The position numbers and the translations under genes were made by a program. 64,000 nt of DNA. Origin: Kalmusia sp. IMI 367209 (lineage: Eukaryota > Ascomycota > Dothideomycetes > Pleosporales > Didymosphaeriaceae). Positions 1 through 11,130 of the stretch are shown in pieces. The notes below the pieces were generated by a model. That model made no database searches, was not told where the DNA came from, and worked only from the letters and a program-made list of their open reading frames with translations. Location of the stretch: NCBI GenBank assembly GCA_027946365.1, contig JAPEUQ010000004.1, positions 2,046,001-2,110,000 of the forward strand, in the 5' to 3' direction. The stretch's first letter is position 1, and each line of letters starts with the position of its first letter.

Positions 1-172
1 ATGCTCAAATATACGCATCCAACTTCCCCACAGCTTACTTTCCGACCCCACTACCTTCAGGCAACATCACTACAGCATTTGAACGAATGTTATGAAGGTA
101 TAGCGTACGTGAGTTTTTTCGAGCTGCTCAAATACGCAGACAGGCTAACATAATTGCTACCTAGTAGATACC
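1..172. other. left edge; possible 5' leader with an intron
   Basis: An open frame runs from base 1 to a stop near 153, but nothing in it is recognisable. A typical fungal intron could run from GTACGTGAG near 107 through GGCTAAC to CTACCTAG near 165. It would lie just before the F-box start at 173 and so would be in its 5' leader. Whether bases 1-106 belong to that leader or to a neighbouring gene cut by the window edge cannot be decided. Confidence 0.25.
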
Positions 173-921
173 ATGGACACCCGCTACAAACGACGGACCC
201 GTGCACACATCTCAGCCGACACCGTATTCTACACGCCCGAACTTCTCGAATGCATCCTCTCTCACCTCCCCATGCTTGACCTTCTCACCACTGCCCAACG
301 CGTGTCCCATCGCTGGCTCGCCACCATCCAATCCTCCCCCTCCTCAGCGCGCACTCTACTTCCAACCCCAACCCCAGAAGACGACTTCCCGACCGCGACC
401 GCACCCCAAACCCCCTTCTCAAAGAACCCTTCCGCATGGTATACCAGCGGCGACTCAGCCCCCTACTTCTACCGCGACAACTTCAACATCGCCTGCCTCC
501 CCTGGTGCTCCTCCCCCGCGCGTAGGCGCGCGTTTCTCTGCCCAACGGCTTCATGGCGCTTCATGCTCGTGTCGCAGCCCCACCGCGGCGTTTGGGCTGC
601 TGGATGGTGTTGACCTCGTGCTGGGGCGAGCTGCCCTCGCATTCTTTCAAAGTCCTCGAGTTTCCGCTAGGCCTACGCATGGGCGCGCTGTACGACCGGA
701 CGGTACGCTGGCTGGGGACCTGTGCGACTACGTCGTTTGCGGTGTATACAGCCCCGAAGGAGCGGGGTGCGTTACGCGCGCGGTATCGGGTGAAGTTTCC
801 CGAGGACGCGGATGAGGTATGTGGTGCGAGGGTGGATTTTGTGCTGCGGGGGCGAGGAGGGTGGGGATGGCAGTGGGAGGGTATGGAGTCGGGTGGGAGA
901 GAAAGAATAGGGTATTTGTGA
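173..921 (+). pseudogene. F-box protein gene with a frameshift
   Basis: From the ATG at 173 the protein has an F-box-like N-terminus (about residues 19-55: FYTPELLECILSHLPMLDL, then VSHRWLATIQSS). This is the Skp1-binding module of SCF ubiquitin-ligase adaptors. The rest resembles the short fungal F-box family with a conserved S-W-R-x-M-L-V-S-Q-P block. That frame ends at 613. The family-like continuation (PRRLGCWMVL, then LRMGALYDRTVRWL) lies in the +1 frame from about 580 to 921. The break falls at the C-run 578-581, where the two frames abut, as expected from loss of one base. A third frame (819-1031) may hold further C-terminal sequence, implying a second shift. A sequencing error in the homopolymer is the alternative. 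Confidence 0.6.
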
Positions 922-1031
922 GAACATATGAGGTTCGAGGTGGTGATAGGCAGGGGAAGGAGCTGTTGGTGCCGATAAAGGATAGTGGGTATATGTCTCC
1001 AAGAGAGTGGGTCGAACTTGGGGCGTCGTAG

Positions 1032-2384
1032 TTTATGCTTTGAAGCACCGGCCGTACATATCGAGTGGATGCATCTAGGACACGATCATACTTCAACAAG
1101 CTTAGATAACATGCATTTCATACAAAGCGAAGAGGATATAAGCTCGAATTTGCCAAACACTCTCCTTGTTAAGAAGAGCATTGTTGATTGAAGTCTAGTC
1201 TTGCTGTTGTATAGTATACTTTTCGCTCCTAGAAATCTACAATACAAGCAATGATATCAACACATAGTCTCGGCATTGTATGTAGATTATGATGCGCTAA
1301 AACGGGTGAAATACAGAGCCTGATAGGTGATCCAACGAGAATTTATGGTTTTGATGCATAGCAGTGCCGTGATTACAGAATAGTTTCTTCCTCGATTGGA
1401 ACTAACAAGCTCTAATCAATGAAAAAGGTGGTTGCGGCTGGTCAGGATCTGGAGTGTTGCAGCTAACCTAGTACTGATGCGCACAGTACTGCTACATGAC
1501 TTTGGGGCATGCAGACCCTAGCTTGAAACAGAATGACAGTTTCTGATCGCACTGCTAACATGAAACTATAGCGGCCTCAGGCCGCTATGCGCAAGTTTAT
1601 GGCCGGGTCAATACAATCCATGGCTGAAGCTCTAAGTATGGCAGCAGATGACATGGAGAAACTAGACCCTGCCTCACATCAGCCACTTCTGTCACTGTTC
1701 CATGAAATATCATGACAGCAAGCCGGCGGACGTTGTAGCCAGACATATTCGCCCAAGGCCGGAGCCGTAGGAGCTCTGACTAAACGTTTAGGGATTGCAA
1801 CTGCAAGTGGTTGCAAAAATGTAATCTGTAAACGGTTACCGTATCGAAAGCTCATGTTGTGCACAAGGAGGGGCCCTAGTGTAGAAAAGAAGACTCCCTG
1901 ATGTGGGCGCGAGCTGTGTGTGGGGTGGTATGCAATACGTGTACCTTGGCACGCACCTGGGTTTTTGGTAGAAGGGAGCGAGGGGAGAGTGAGGCAGGTG
2001 GGCTTTTGTAGTAAAGAGGGAGCTAAGGAGCTCGGACCTCCAGTGCGGAAGATCATATTCACCGCCGCCGACGGAGGTGGCTGGGCGGTGAAGTGAAAGG
2101 TAGATTCTGAATAAAGTGTGGAAGGGAGGGCCGTAGAAAGAGCTGGGGAGCTATTGAAATAGCTAAATTTTAGGCAGCAAGCTAGGATAGGCGCAAGCAT
2201 GCCACACGGTGATAGTGAAATGGACGGTACGTGCTGCAGGAGCATAAAGCTATATCTTTCACCATCGCAGCCACAAATGCTCACAATGCATACTACGTTG
2301 ATACACAACTCTATGCACATACTTTGAACTCCAACCTGAACTTTGACGCGTATCGCTGAGTATCACGCTGCATCCGCTATCATT
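1032..2384. other. gene-poor interval
   Basis: No supported gene. The longest frame (minus strand, 1679-2320) lacks recognisable motifs and has no neighbours that would support it. The part before about 1650 is AT-rich. Confidence 0.5.
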
Positions 2385-3023
2385 ATGCCTCCATCCCAAG
2401 AGAAGCTCATTCGCGACCGGCTGGCGTTTATCGCGAAGCACCCCGAGATATATGCGAAACCCATTCGTGAACATCTTGCTATTATTGAAGACCTCCTCGC
2501 TGTCGTCCGGCTACATCAAGATCGAAAGGTCGCCAACGACCTTGCAGCTGCACAAGCTGAAACGCGAAAACAACAGGCTGTAAACAGGCTACAAATCGTA
2601 CAAAACGAGATAAGTAACTGTGAAGAAAGTGCACTCAGGCCTAGAAAGCGAGCTGTCGATTCACAAATCAGAAGTCAATAGCTTTTATCGCCAAGCCTCC
2701 GATAATTTCGGGGAGCTTGACTCGCTAAGACAGGGTATCAAGACAAGAGATCAAACCCTTCAGGAAAAGAATATGGAGATTGAGGCGCTAAAGCACGAGG
2801 TGCAGGTTTTGCGACAAGCGTAAGATATGCTGTGCAGCAACCGGGCCTGCTGTCTTGACTGACAATATCGTACAGGAAATGCATGGAAGGGCACGCAATT
2901 CGATCGTCTCATACGAAGAAGAATAGAGACCGTAGTCAACGCAGGTCGGCCAGCGCCAGCGTGGCCAGACTGCGGCTGATGGAAGAAACTAGAGGCCAAG
3001 CGCTGAAGCTTAACATAGTATAG
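2385..3023 (+). pseudogene. small coiled-coil protein gene, probably frameshifted
   Basis: ATG at 2385 (MPPSQEKLIRDRL). The predicted product is almost entirely charged helix and coiled coil with E/K/Q heptads. The first frame runs to 2681. The better coiled-coil continuation (LESELSIHKSEV, then LDSLRQGIKTRDQTLQEKN) is in another frame from about 2640. No intron of normal length joins them (the only GT...AG option is about 31 bp), so a one-base frameshift near 2610-2645 is more likely. A normal intron follows at 2820-2875 (GTAAGA, branch TTGACTGAC, acceptor TACAG), and the last exon ends at 3021-3023 with a lysine/arginine-rich tail. The family is not recognised. The intact 3' splice sites suggest recent decay or a sequence error. 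Confidence 0.45.
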
Positions 3024-4013
3024 ATGACTAGTAGTGAGTCTTGATGAAAGAATATGGGACGCGATGTGGGGAAATCCAGAGGGCAGGTCTAATACTAGCT
3101 TAGGAGGAAGTTTGTGAGGCTGGGTCGACTGTATAGTTTGTATCTGTATGTATTTTGTCTAGTAGATGAGGAGCTTCAATGTAACTCACGTCACAAAACT
3201 GTGGATAGAATACAAGGCGAAGAGCTTGATAATTCCAAACGTGGTCTCTTTGCGATGGGATGAAGGTAGCATTTGTTGGCTCGATAGCGTTATTACAATA
3301 CCCCTCGCGCTTCTTTAAGGAGCTATGAAGGGCATACACGAAGCTCCTCTGGGAAAATTTGGTAAAATTTCGCCATCATGGGTTCAAAGGGAAGATGAAC
3401 TATTCAAGGCAGGCATCTGTACCGCGGTATCTTACGCACTCTTTTCTTTTGTGCATGCAAAGCTATTATACATTTACTGAGGTAGATTTTCTATTGGACA
3501 CACAAGGTTACCGATCTTTTAATCACAGATCAGCGGTCCTATCGACCAGATGAAATTTTGAGGCTGCCGTATCTTTGACTGAACAAATCCTTACTCATTC
3601 GGTCCCTCAGTGCCACACCGCCAAGTCACGCGACCAGCACAGCTGCGTTGAAGGGAATAGAGTGATCGATCGCAGGAACACCACCGCCTGCACTCCTTTG
3701 GCTTTCATTCACGACATATTACCTGAAAGCCCGCACAAGACCGCGCAGCCTCTCCCATGCGCGTAATGCACCGCGGTGGCGCCACCGCCACAAGCTGAAC
3801 ATCAAGCCACCGTCGATTCCAGACTATTTCATTTTTTCGATTACCCACTACCTCTACAGTTACTGCTACCTACATGAGATGGCCCCAAAAGCAAGCTCAC
3901 AATGCTCGATTTCAAGGTCAACTTATATAACATATTCTGAGATACCGTAGCTTAATTGGCCGACTCAACTGGTCCGTGGCTAGGAGGACGTGTCTCTTCC
4001 TGCTCCTCCTTCT
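3024..4013. other. gene-poor interval
   Basis: Short unrelated open frames only (3359-3553 and 3575-3766). No gene, RNA or repeat is supported. Confidence 0.45.
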
Positions 4014-4692
4014 ATGGCGCTCGTTAGCCCACAAAAGCCCTCAAAAGCGCCAGAGTCTAGCGAGGCATTACTTCATATGCAACGAATAATGAAGGAATTC
4101 TTTAGAGAACATTGCGAGCACGTTGCCGACGCCCAGCGCACTATGAGTGACCTCACCATCGAGCTTAAGGCCATCGACACCGAAATCGAGGCCCAGCAGC
4201 AGGTCCTCCACGATCACATGAAGGAAGACTCTTCGAGTCCGGACGGTGTAGACGATTTCGCCGAAATAGATCAAGCAAAATAAAAAAAGGCCAAAGAGCT
4301 TCGGGCCGAAAAGATCAAGATGTTGGCGAAGCTCAGCAAATCAAAGGCCGAGTTAGAAGAGCTGGAGGGCCTAGTTTTCGTCTTTGGGGCTACGGTCAGC
4401 GACGTGTCGGCCAAGGTTCAGAATAAAGAAGGCTTGCAGCCCATCAAAAAGAATCGTAAACTAGCGCATGATTCCACTAACATCGCTGGTTGATCAGCTT
4501 ACACATGAGAATTGCGCGAAGGAAAGCTGTACTGACCTTCCACCGCCTACCGAGCCGAAGCGTGTGTTAAGCAGCGCTTATAAGAATTATTCTGAACCCG
4601 CTATCGAATGCGCCTCAGAGTCAGACTTGGAAAAGATCCAATCGAGCTGTGCGGCGAATCCCTCTGCCGTGATCCGCCATAAATCGCGCTGA
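4014..4692 (+). pseudogene. coiled-coil protein gene interrupted by an in-frame stop
   Basis: ATG at 4014 opens a heptad-rich protein (MQRIMKEFFREHCEHVADAQ, then IELKAIDTEIEAQQQVL). It meets TAA at 4281-4283. The same frame then continues open for about 70 codons with the same helical, charged character (AKELRAEKIKMLAKLSKSKA, LEELEGLV) up to 4491-4493. The last part (4468-4692) reads better in the next frame, so a second lesion is possible. A CAA-to-TAA change would explain the stop and is the type caused by repeat-induced point mutation or deamination. The family is unknown. It resembles the upstream locus at 2385-3023 only in coiled-coil character. Confidence 0.5.
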
Positions 4693-5254
4693 CCCTACTA
4701 CATAGGCTACTTCATTCTCAGCCACACGCCCGAATGAGTTTTCGAGTACGACAATGGGCGGACGGCGCAAACATTGGTAGAGGTGTACACATGTGGTCTA
4801 GATTGGCTCTTTGGCAGGTTAATTCGGTCGTGGCTAAAAATCGTTCTTTTCATGTTCTGTATGCTTGAGGAATGTCAGTTTCTAGACGACGTCCTCTAAG
4901 ATTGTGGTGTATTGGTAGAATGATATTGTTTCCTCAAGGTCAGCTTTACTTTGAGTGGTTCCCGTTTGAAAGATCGCCATGATTGCATAGCAAGTTACCA
5001 TTGCTGTTCATATGCTAATTTTCCAACTGTGGGCACTGTGTTACGAGCCCAAAGTAAGCATCCGATAACCGAACTTTTTCGCAGACCAAAGCGAATGAAA
5101 TGGTTCATATCTCAATGAATTTTATAAAGCTGGAGCATGATTCGAGGATTAGTACAACTATTGTAGAAAGCTGCGGTATTTGTATCACTTGGTACAGCTT
5201 GAATACAAACTCCATTTCTTGTCAATATCATCTCGTATAGTCTATCAAGTTGTT
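4693..5254. other. intergenic, AT-rich
   Basis: No gene or repeat seen. It presumably contains the 3' end region of the MFS gene on the minus strand. Confidence 0.4.
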
Positions 5255-6930
5255 CTACTCTAACTTTGCGAATATACCAGGTGTGGCTGTAGATACCGAT
5301 GTAGAAGTAACATCGACCTTCCCTACCTGGACTACGACCTCATCGCGTGGCGTCTCTGCACGGCCAGAAGAAGCAGCCTCCTGTTGTTCCCTAAGATAAG
5401 AGTTAATCATACTTCTGATACGACTGAACACTCGTTCCATGTACTTACTCGTCACGTGAATGAAGATGCCTAATGACCTGCACCATACCAAGAAATATGA
5501 ACGACAGCGCCAACGTAAAGCTGAAGCCTTTCGTATACCTCGGAGCCTCCACTGTCGGAAAGACCAACAAAGCTATCCAAGCCGTCATACCCTGCGCAAC
5601 ACAGTTCATGATGACCAGGACGAAGGCTCGTTCTGCAGTGTTGTGCTTGAGGATATCGTTCGCCCAGCCGTGGAATACAGGTGAGATTATGGTTGCGCCG
5701 TAAATGGTGTTGTATGCAAACCATTTGGCAGACTCGGGGACGTTCCAAACGACCAATATGATGAGGCCAATCATGTTCCATCCGTAGGACAGGGATATAG
5801 CCCACGCTCGCCCGAGGAACAAGTCAGAAGCGAAGCAGAATAGGAACAAGTAGAAGATTCCAATAGCTGGCGCGGTGGAACCAAGGTTGTTAACTTCGGC
5901 TACCTTGTAGCGACCGAGACTCTTGATCCAAAGTAGATAGGTGCCGCCGGACACGTGGAGTCCCGTAGCCCAGAAAATGACATCCCAGAGCGTGAGCAGA
6001 TAAATTTTCCAACTACTTAAGGTCTTCTTGATGATGGCCAGGTTCAAGCTTGGTTCTTCTTGTGACCCATTTTTGTCAAAGTGTCCGTGGCGCTCGAGAC
6101 GGTTGCGCGCAAGTGCGACATCTGCATCTGAGAGAAATAGTTTGTTCGGCTTGAGCGGTGTACCGGGCCAGAGAACATAGCCTAGTAGCGCGATAGGAAA
6201 GGTAATAACCGACGTAAAGATGAACATCCAGCGCCATCCTGAGAGACCGTGCCGTCCGCCGAAAGTAGTCGCAATAGAGCCAGTGAGCAAGCCCGTAGAC
6301 ATGGCTCCTACTGTTTGCCCAACGTAGAAAAAGGCACCCCGACGGGCGATTTCGTCGCCGCGGTACCACGAGCCGAGGACGAATTGCACGGCAGGGAAGA
6401 ACGCGCTCTGAAAAATGATTAGCCTGCTTTCGTAGCTAGAAATTAGGGGCGCACCTCAAAGACTCCAACCATGAATCGATACGCAACTAGTTCACCGAAG
6501 GAGTTGGCGCGATACTGTAATAGATTGAAGACTCCCCAGGACAATTCCATGGACGGTAGGAGAATATGGAGAGGAACTCTTGTGAAGAGGTATGCAAAAG
6601 GCAGCTGGCAAACGACAGTGGCAACGGTGAACAGAGTTTGCAGTTGCACAAGCTGATTGCCGTAGAATCCCAACTCCTCTTTCATACCTGATACATACGC
6701 GTTGTCTGTTCGACGATCTGGTCAGTTAATTCGATGCTACTTTAGGAAATTAAATTTGACGTACTAATGTTGCTATAATCCATGTTTTTGATCCAGAACG
6801 AGAGCAAAGCGACAGGCAAGATGATGAGATCGAGTTTCAACAGAAAGCGCCGTTCTTCGGGAGTATCCTCTGGTGAGTACCACTGGTACCACTTTCGAGT
6901 CGATTTCAAAGACTGAGTCTTCGACGCCAT
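5255..6930 (-). CDS. MFS permease, anion:cation symporter (Liz1/Fen2/Dal5-like)
   Basis: Plasma-membrane proton symporter for a small organic acid. Relatives carry pantothenate, allantoate, nicotinate or biotin. Exons on the minus strand: 6930-6765, 6705-6455, 6407-5449 and 5390-5255, giving 503 aa, near the usual family size. The first splice restores the family block SNINNAYVSGMKEEL after the first membrane segment. The third exon holds most transmembrane helices, including the central FFYVGQTVGAMSTGLLTGSI segment. The N-terminus (WYQWYSPEDTPEERRFLLKLD) is characteristic of the Liz1/Fen2 branch, and the C-terminal tail is polar. The intron near the C-terminus (GTAAGT...CTTAG) is in frame with the tail ending FAKLE. 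It is divergent from an FMN monooxygenase 519 bp away, which suggests co-regulation. The substrate cannot be read from the sequence. Confidence 0.92.
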
Positions 6931-7449
6931 TATAGCGGTACGCAATGCGAGCGATCGTGGGTAATCGTGCGCTGAGGCCCAGGGACAACGTCAAGGCGTG
7001 ACTTGACATTTTAAAGGATTGCATCGCGCGAGTAAGGCAGCTCTTCACAGATTGAAAAGCTGTGTCAGTCTTTTGCACTGATAGTACTTTAAGCACAAAT
7101 GCGACTTTCGACATCTGGATGTCGTGCTCTGGAGGAGCGCCTCAAGCCTGCCGCATTTGCCGAAGTACTGCGGAAGAAGATTACATTCTTTCTGAGAACG
7201 CGCTCTAGCAATGAGCTTGCATGCAAGCAGCAAGGCTATGAGACAGCCTCGCCGGATTATTATTTCCAGGTCCAGCCCTGACCCACTTGCGACTTCATTG
7301 TGAGTATTTAGCTGCTATTGCGCAATGCGATCCCTGCGAATGACCGATTCGGTCTAGTCCGCCATCACGATCAGTTCTATGGGTGTTCTTCATACAATGT
7401 ATAAGTATCGCGATATGATTTGATCAATGAGACGACATCGCAAGGCAAG
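6931..7449. promoter_or_regulatory. shared divergent promoter of permease and monooxygenase
   Basis: The 519 bp between the two start codons contain no convincing gene. Small frames at 7045-7281 overlap on both strands and lack motifs. No binding site could be assigned. Confidence 0.5.
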
Positions 7450-9068
7450 ATGTCGAATTCAGCGGCGCCCAAGAAGCAGCTAGTTCTAAGCGCATTCGTT
7501 CACCAGACCCCTTCGCATCTGAACCCTGGTCTGTTTAACTTCCCGGGCGATCAGGGTCGCCAATACAAGAATATCCAGCATTGGATCTCCCTCGCTAAAA
7601 AGCTTGAGGCTGCAAAGTTTCACTGTATTTTCTTCGCGGATGTGCTTGCAGGCTACGATGTTTACAAGAACAGTCTACAGCCAGCAATCGAAGCTGGCGC
7701 ACAGTACGTATATTCCGGGCCCATGATTAGCTATATGAAGCATATCATTGGATATCAGTCGCTGATGCAAGCTTCAGATATCCAAGTAATGACCCATTGT
7801 TGAGCATCTCAGCCATGGCTGCAGCCACAGAAACTATAGGATTTGGAGTCACGTCCTCAACAACCTATGAACAACCATACTCGCTAGCTCGAAGATTTTC
7901 AACCCTCGATCATCTCACAAATGGTAGAGTGGCTTGGAACGTAGTCACCTCTTATCTTGAATCTGCGGCGCGAAACTTCGGGCTAGACACTCAGATCGAG
8001 CACGATGAGCGATACAACATGGCTGAAGAGTGAGTTAATGGTTGGTTTTGATATACGAGATCGTAACGCTAAGACACTTCAGGTACATGGAAGTCGTGTA
8101 CAAGCTTTGGGAAGGTTCTTGGCGAGATGATGCGGTATTGCCTCCAGATGATCCACAACGTCGCTATGCAGATTCAACCCGCATCCGGGAGATCAAACAC
8201 CAGGGCAAGTACTATAAAGTTCCAGGTGCTCACATATGCGAACCATCTCCACAAAGAACACCATATATCTTCCAGGCTGGTACGTCCAGAGCTGGAAAAG
8301 CATTTGCTGCCAGGCATGCCGAAGCTGTCTTCCTTGGCGGCTCGGAGCCGGAGCTTGTTAAGAAGCAGGTTGTTGACATTCGTGCCCAGGCTGAAAAGCA
8401 GGGTCGAGATGGTAGATCTGTGAAGATCATCGCAGCAACGTTAGTAAGTAATAACGGGATACAATGTTCAAATGCCTTTTGTGCTGATTGCGCAGGTGAT
8501 TGTGGCCAAGACCGACGAGGCAGCCCAAGCAAAGTTCCAAGAGTATCTCAAGTACGGAAATGGGGAAGGTGCGCTAGCTCTATTTGGTGGATTCTCAGGT
8601 TACAACCTCGACAAGTATGCGGATGACCAGGATGTCAGATTTGGCTACGAACCTGCTGTGCAGACATTGGTGAGTAGCTGGGCTGCCACGGTTCCTGGAA
8701 CCGATGGTTTGAAGTGGAACAAAAAGACGATTGCGAATTACCTGATGGTTGGGGGAATGGGGAATAAGATCATCGGCAGCGTCAAGACGGTCGCAGATGA
8801 ATTGGAGCGCTGGGTCGAGGTTGCAGATGTTGACGGCTTCAACTTTAAGTTTGCCACAATTCCTGGGACCTTCGATGATATTGTGGATTTGCTCCTCCCT
8901 GAACTTCGTAAGCGAGGAATAGTCTGGGACGATTACGCTGTAAAGGGTGGAACTTTCCGTGAGACGCTAAGCGGTGCTGGAAATGTAAGATTACCGACAG
9001 AACATCCTGGGTCAAAGTATACATGGCGAAGTGTAGAGGAGACGCCAGCTTACGTGAATGGTAGTTAA
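7450..9068 (+). CDS. FMN-dependent monooxygenase, NtaA/SnaA/DszA family
   Basis: Class C two-component flavin monooxygenase (bacterial-luciferase fold). It would use FMNH2 from a separate reductase to oxidise a small amine, sulfur or aminopolycarboxylate compound. Exons 7450-7703, 7778-8029, 8083-8443 and 8496-9068 give 479 aa, a normal family length. All three introns (74, 53 and 52 bp) restore family blocks: the AQYPSNDPLLSISAMA junction, then VTSSTTYEQPYSLARRFSTLDHL and RVAWNVVTSYL, and later YIFQAGTSRAGKAFAA and GFNF. The first ATG that fits the N-terminus is 7450; an upstream TTG at 7420 is not a fungal start. It lies back to back with the MFS permease, consistent with uptake and oxidation of one substrate. 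The substrate is unknown. No flavin reductase gene is adjacent. Confidence 0.93.
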
Positions 9069-9764
9069 GGTTTGCGTCACGTGGAACTCCCACCGATATT
9101 TCTCAATGCATTAGGACGGGACCAATCGAACCGAAAGATGTTGCCTATGCATACTAGTGAATGTTGTGTGCCCTACACAACTCATCAAGTGGATATCATC
9201 AGCCAAAGAAAAATCATTAGCCTTTCATGGAGTCGTACGAAATCAATCATTGACGCCTTCGCCACGCAATCGTCATACACGGTGAACATATAGCATTCGA
9301 TATGACGCAAATAGTAAGTATCGTCCTGGTTCCCTAGCTACTCACTATCTTAGAGGTCCATTTCGAGGGACAACGTAAGAGGGGGCAGCGATGCAATGTA
9401 TGCGCTTATCTCCATCCAATATTCCAACCAGTGAGTCCGCTGATAATCAATTGAACCAATCGAATGAGTCATTGCCGGAGGAGCTCCTATAAAGGAGTCC
9501 GATCCTCAAGCCTCTCGGAACAATGCATGGTATCGTTGGGCGTACGGTGTTACACGACATACACTTTCTATGTCCTTCCGCATCATTATGTCGCATTCCC
9601 CACCTAGGGTGAGAATGATCCTGCTGATCCGTTTTTTTGTTGGGAAGATGACTCCGGGACGACACGAAATCAGGGAACACATAACAGCACACGTGACATG
9701 CTTGATCATAGCATAAAAGGTACGCAGTCCTTTCCCTCTGATTGCTCAGTCACGACGAACACAC
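9069..9764. other. intergenic
   Basis: No gene is supported. Short minus-strand frames around 9447-9709 have no recognisable motif. Confidence 0.4.
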
Positions 9765-9827
9765 TCTTTATTCCCTTAAAATCATTCTTTATCCCCTTAA
9801 AAACATTGTTTATTCCCTTAAAACTAC
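9765..9827 (+). repeat. three tandem 21-bp repeats
   Basis: Units start at 9765, 9786 and 9807. Each is T-(C/G)-TTTAT-(T/C)-CCCTTAAAA plus a four-base spacer. The copies differ at only a few positions. They lie upstream of the DQDSYF repeat locus, so they could be promoter elements or a small minisatellite. Confidence 0.8.
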
Positions 9828-10124
9828 AAGCATATTATATCTACCGTCCGACAACACTCTAAGCACACGATTGAACTGTCCAGCAAGTTGAGTCGTAGAG
9901 GAACCTGAGGATGGATTCAGTCTAGAAGTCAAGTAAGCATCCCGACGCATGTGGAGAATCTTTTTGCCTAATGCTGACCTGAAATTAGGGCAATTGGGGA
10001 AATCTGCACTGCCAGTCTCGGTGCTTCCGTTGGAAGACTCCGTATTGGGCGCTGTTTGTATTGGGCCCGTTTGGATTGGATTTCTTTGTCTTAGGGAATG
10101 CTGTCTTCGACCTCGCTGTGTTGA

Positions 10125-10337
10125 AAGCGCGTTCGCAAAGACGACCAGGACCCCTTCTATGACCAGGATAGCTACTTCGACCAGGACAGCTACTTCGACC
10201 AGGACAGCTACTTTGACCAGGATAGCTATTTCGACCAGGATAGCTACTTTGACCAGAACAACTTCGGCGACCAGGACGACTAGGACGACCAGGACGACCA
10301 AATCGATCGCTGTGCAAGGTGGAAAAGGAAATTTTAG
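10125..10337 (+). pseudogene. remnant of a gene encoding DQDSYF hexapeptide repeats
   Basis: The plus frame beginning after the TGA at 10122-10124 reads a run of Asp-Gln-Asp-Ser-Tyr-Phe repeats flanked by DQDPFY and DQNNFG units. It reaches TAG at 10281-10283, and the same frame continues DDQDDQIDRCARW to 10335-10337. Among the five full repeats all base differences (GAT/GAC, TAC/TAT, TTC/TTT) are synonymous in this frame only, which argues that it was once translated under purifying selection. The internal TAG sits where the pattern predicts CAG. A convincing intron lies upstream (9933-9988: GTAAGC, branch GCTGAC, acceptor TTAG), but no clean exon joins it to the repeat frame, so the gene looks broken. 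The product is unknown. Long competing frames on both strands here are treated as shadows. Confidence 0.5.
10143..10268 (+). repeat. 18-bp minisatellite, seven units
   Basis: Seven contiguous 18-bp units, five of them GACCAGGA(T/C)AGCTA(C/T)TT(C/T), with diverged first (10143-10160) and last (10251-10268) units. Confidence 0.9.
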
Positions 10338-11130
10338 TGAAAGTCGTCGAGCCTCATAGGCTTCTGAAGAGATTGGTAGTGAGTGCTAGCAAACAGCGTT
10401 CTTTTAGCATTTCATTTGTACAGGTGCCGGGAGGTTCTGGGCTTACACTAGAAAAAGGTTTCTGTTGAATACTTTAGGAGGTGGCAGTCCTTCAGTCAAT
10501 GCACAGACTTCTGACTTTATACTACTTCTTTGCTTTGTGATGACTTTGCATCTATGTCATGCTGGATTCTCTGTTAACTTATAGACCCAATAGACTGCAG
10601 ACGTAATGTCGTGCAAGGTACGTCATCTTCGTATTGTAACGCACAAGGATCGTACGTGCTGCGCAAAACGTGTTTGTATTTGATAGGCCAAATATACCGG
10701 ATACGTCGGTGAATCATCTTGGGTTGGAAAAGCTGTATGTCTTTCGTGTCTCTTTCGTCGATATCTGCCAGTTCATGGCATGTTATCGCGTTGACTTGGC
10801 ATGCATTCCTTATCTGCTCGCTAAACCCTACCATTTCCTGACTTCCGATGGTCACCGCAGGAGCTTATCGTGACACTAAATGTGTCATTGCGCCTTCGTT
10901 TTCGTGAAGCTAGATAATTTCAAAACTCGGTCCAAATTAGACTTTGGTTGCGGACCTAGGCACGTCAGTGCCATCGTATTTGTCCCAATTACTCGAGCTT
11001 CTCCGATACACACGCTAGAACAAAGTCTAGATCAATGATTGAACCGAGGTACTAAACACGTAAATCATCTATCAATAATTCGTTGTTATTATATCGGTTG
11101 CTCTGTCTTGATCAAAGCTAGCTAGAGTTG
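10338..11130. other. intergenic
   Basis: Contains a minus frame (10574-10855) starting at a GTG with no recognised motif. Nothing is supported. Confidence 0.4.

Noticed and set aside
1679..2320. 213-codon minus-strand open frame
   Set aside because: Serine/proline-rich composition without domain, signal or splice signals; probably chance in a stop-poor stretch.
3481..3555. possible tRNA-Lys-like string with CTTTTAATC
   Set aside because: No acceptor or D-stem pairing could be built; treated as chance.
9810..10301. 163-codon minus frame (and a 136-codon plus frame) across the 18-bp minisatellite
   Set aside because: Repeat variation is non-synonymous in these frames and synonymous only in the DQDSYF frame, so they are shadows.
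10574..10855. 93-codon minus frame with RRIRYIWPIKYKHVLR
   Set aside because: Begins at a non-ATG codon, no homologous motif or splice partner; perhaps an old fragment but unsupported.
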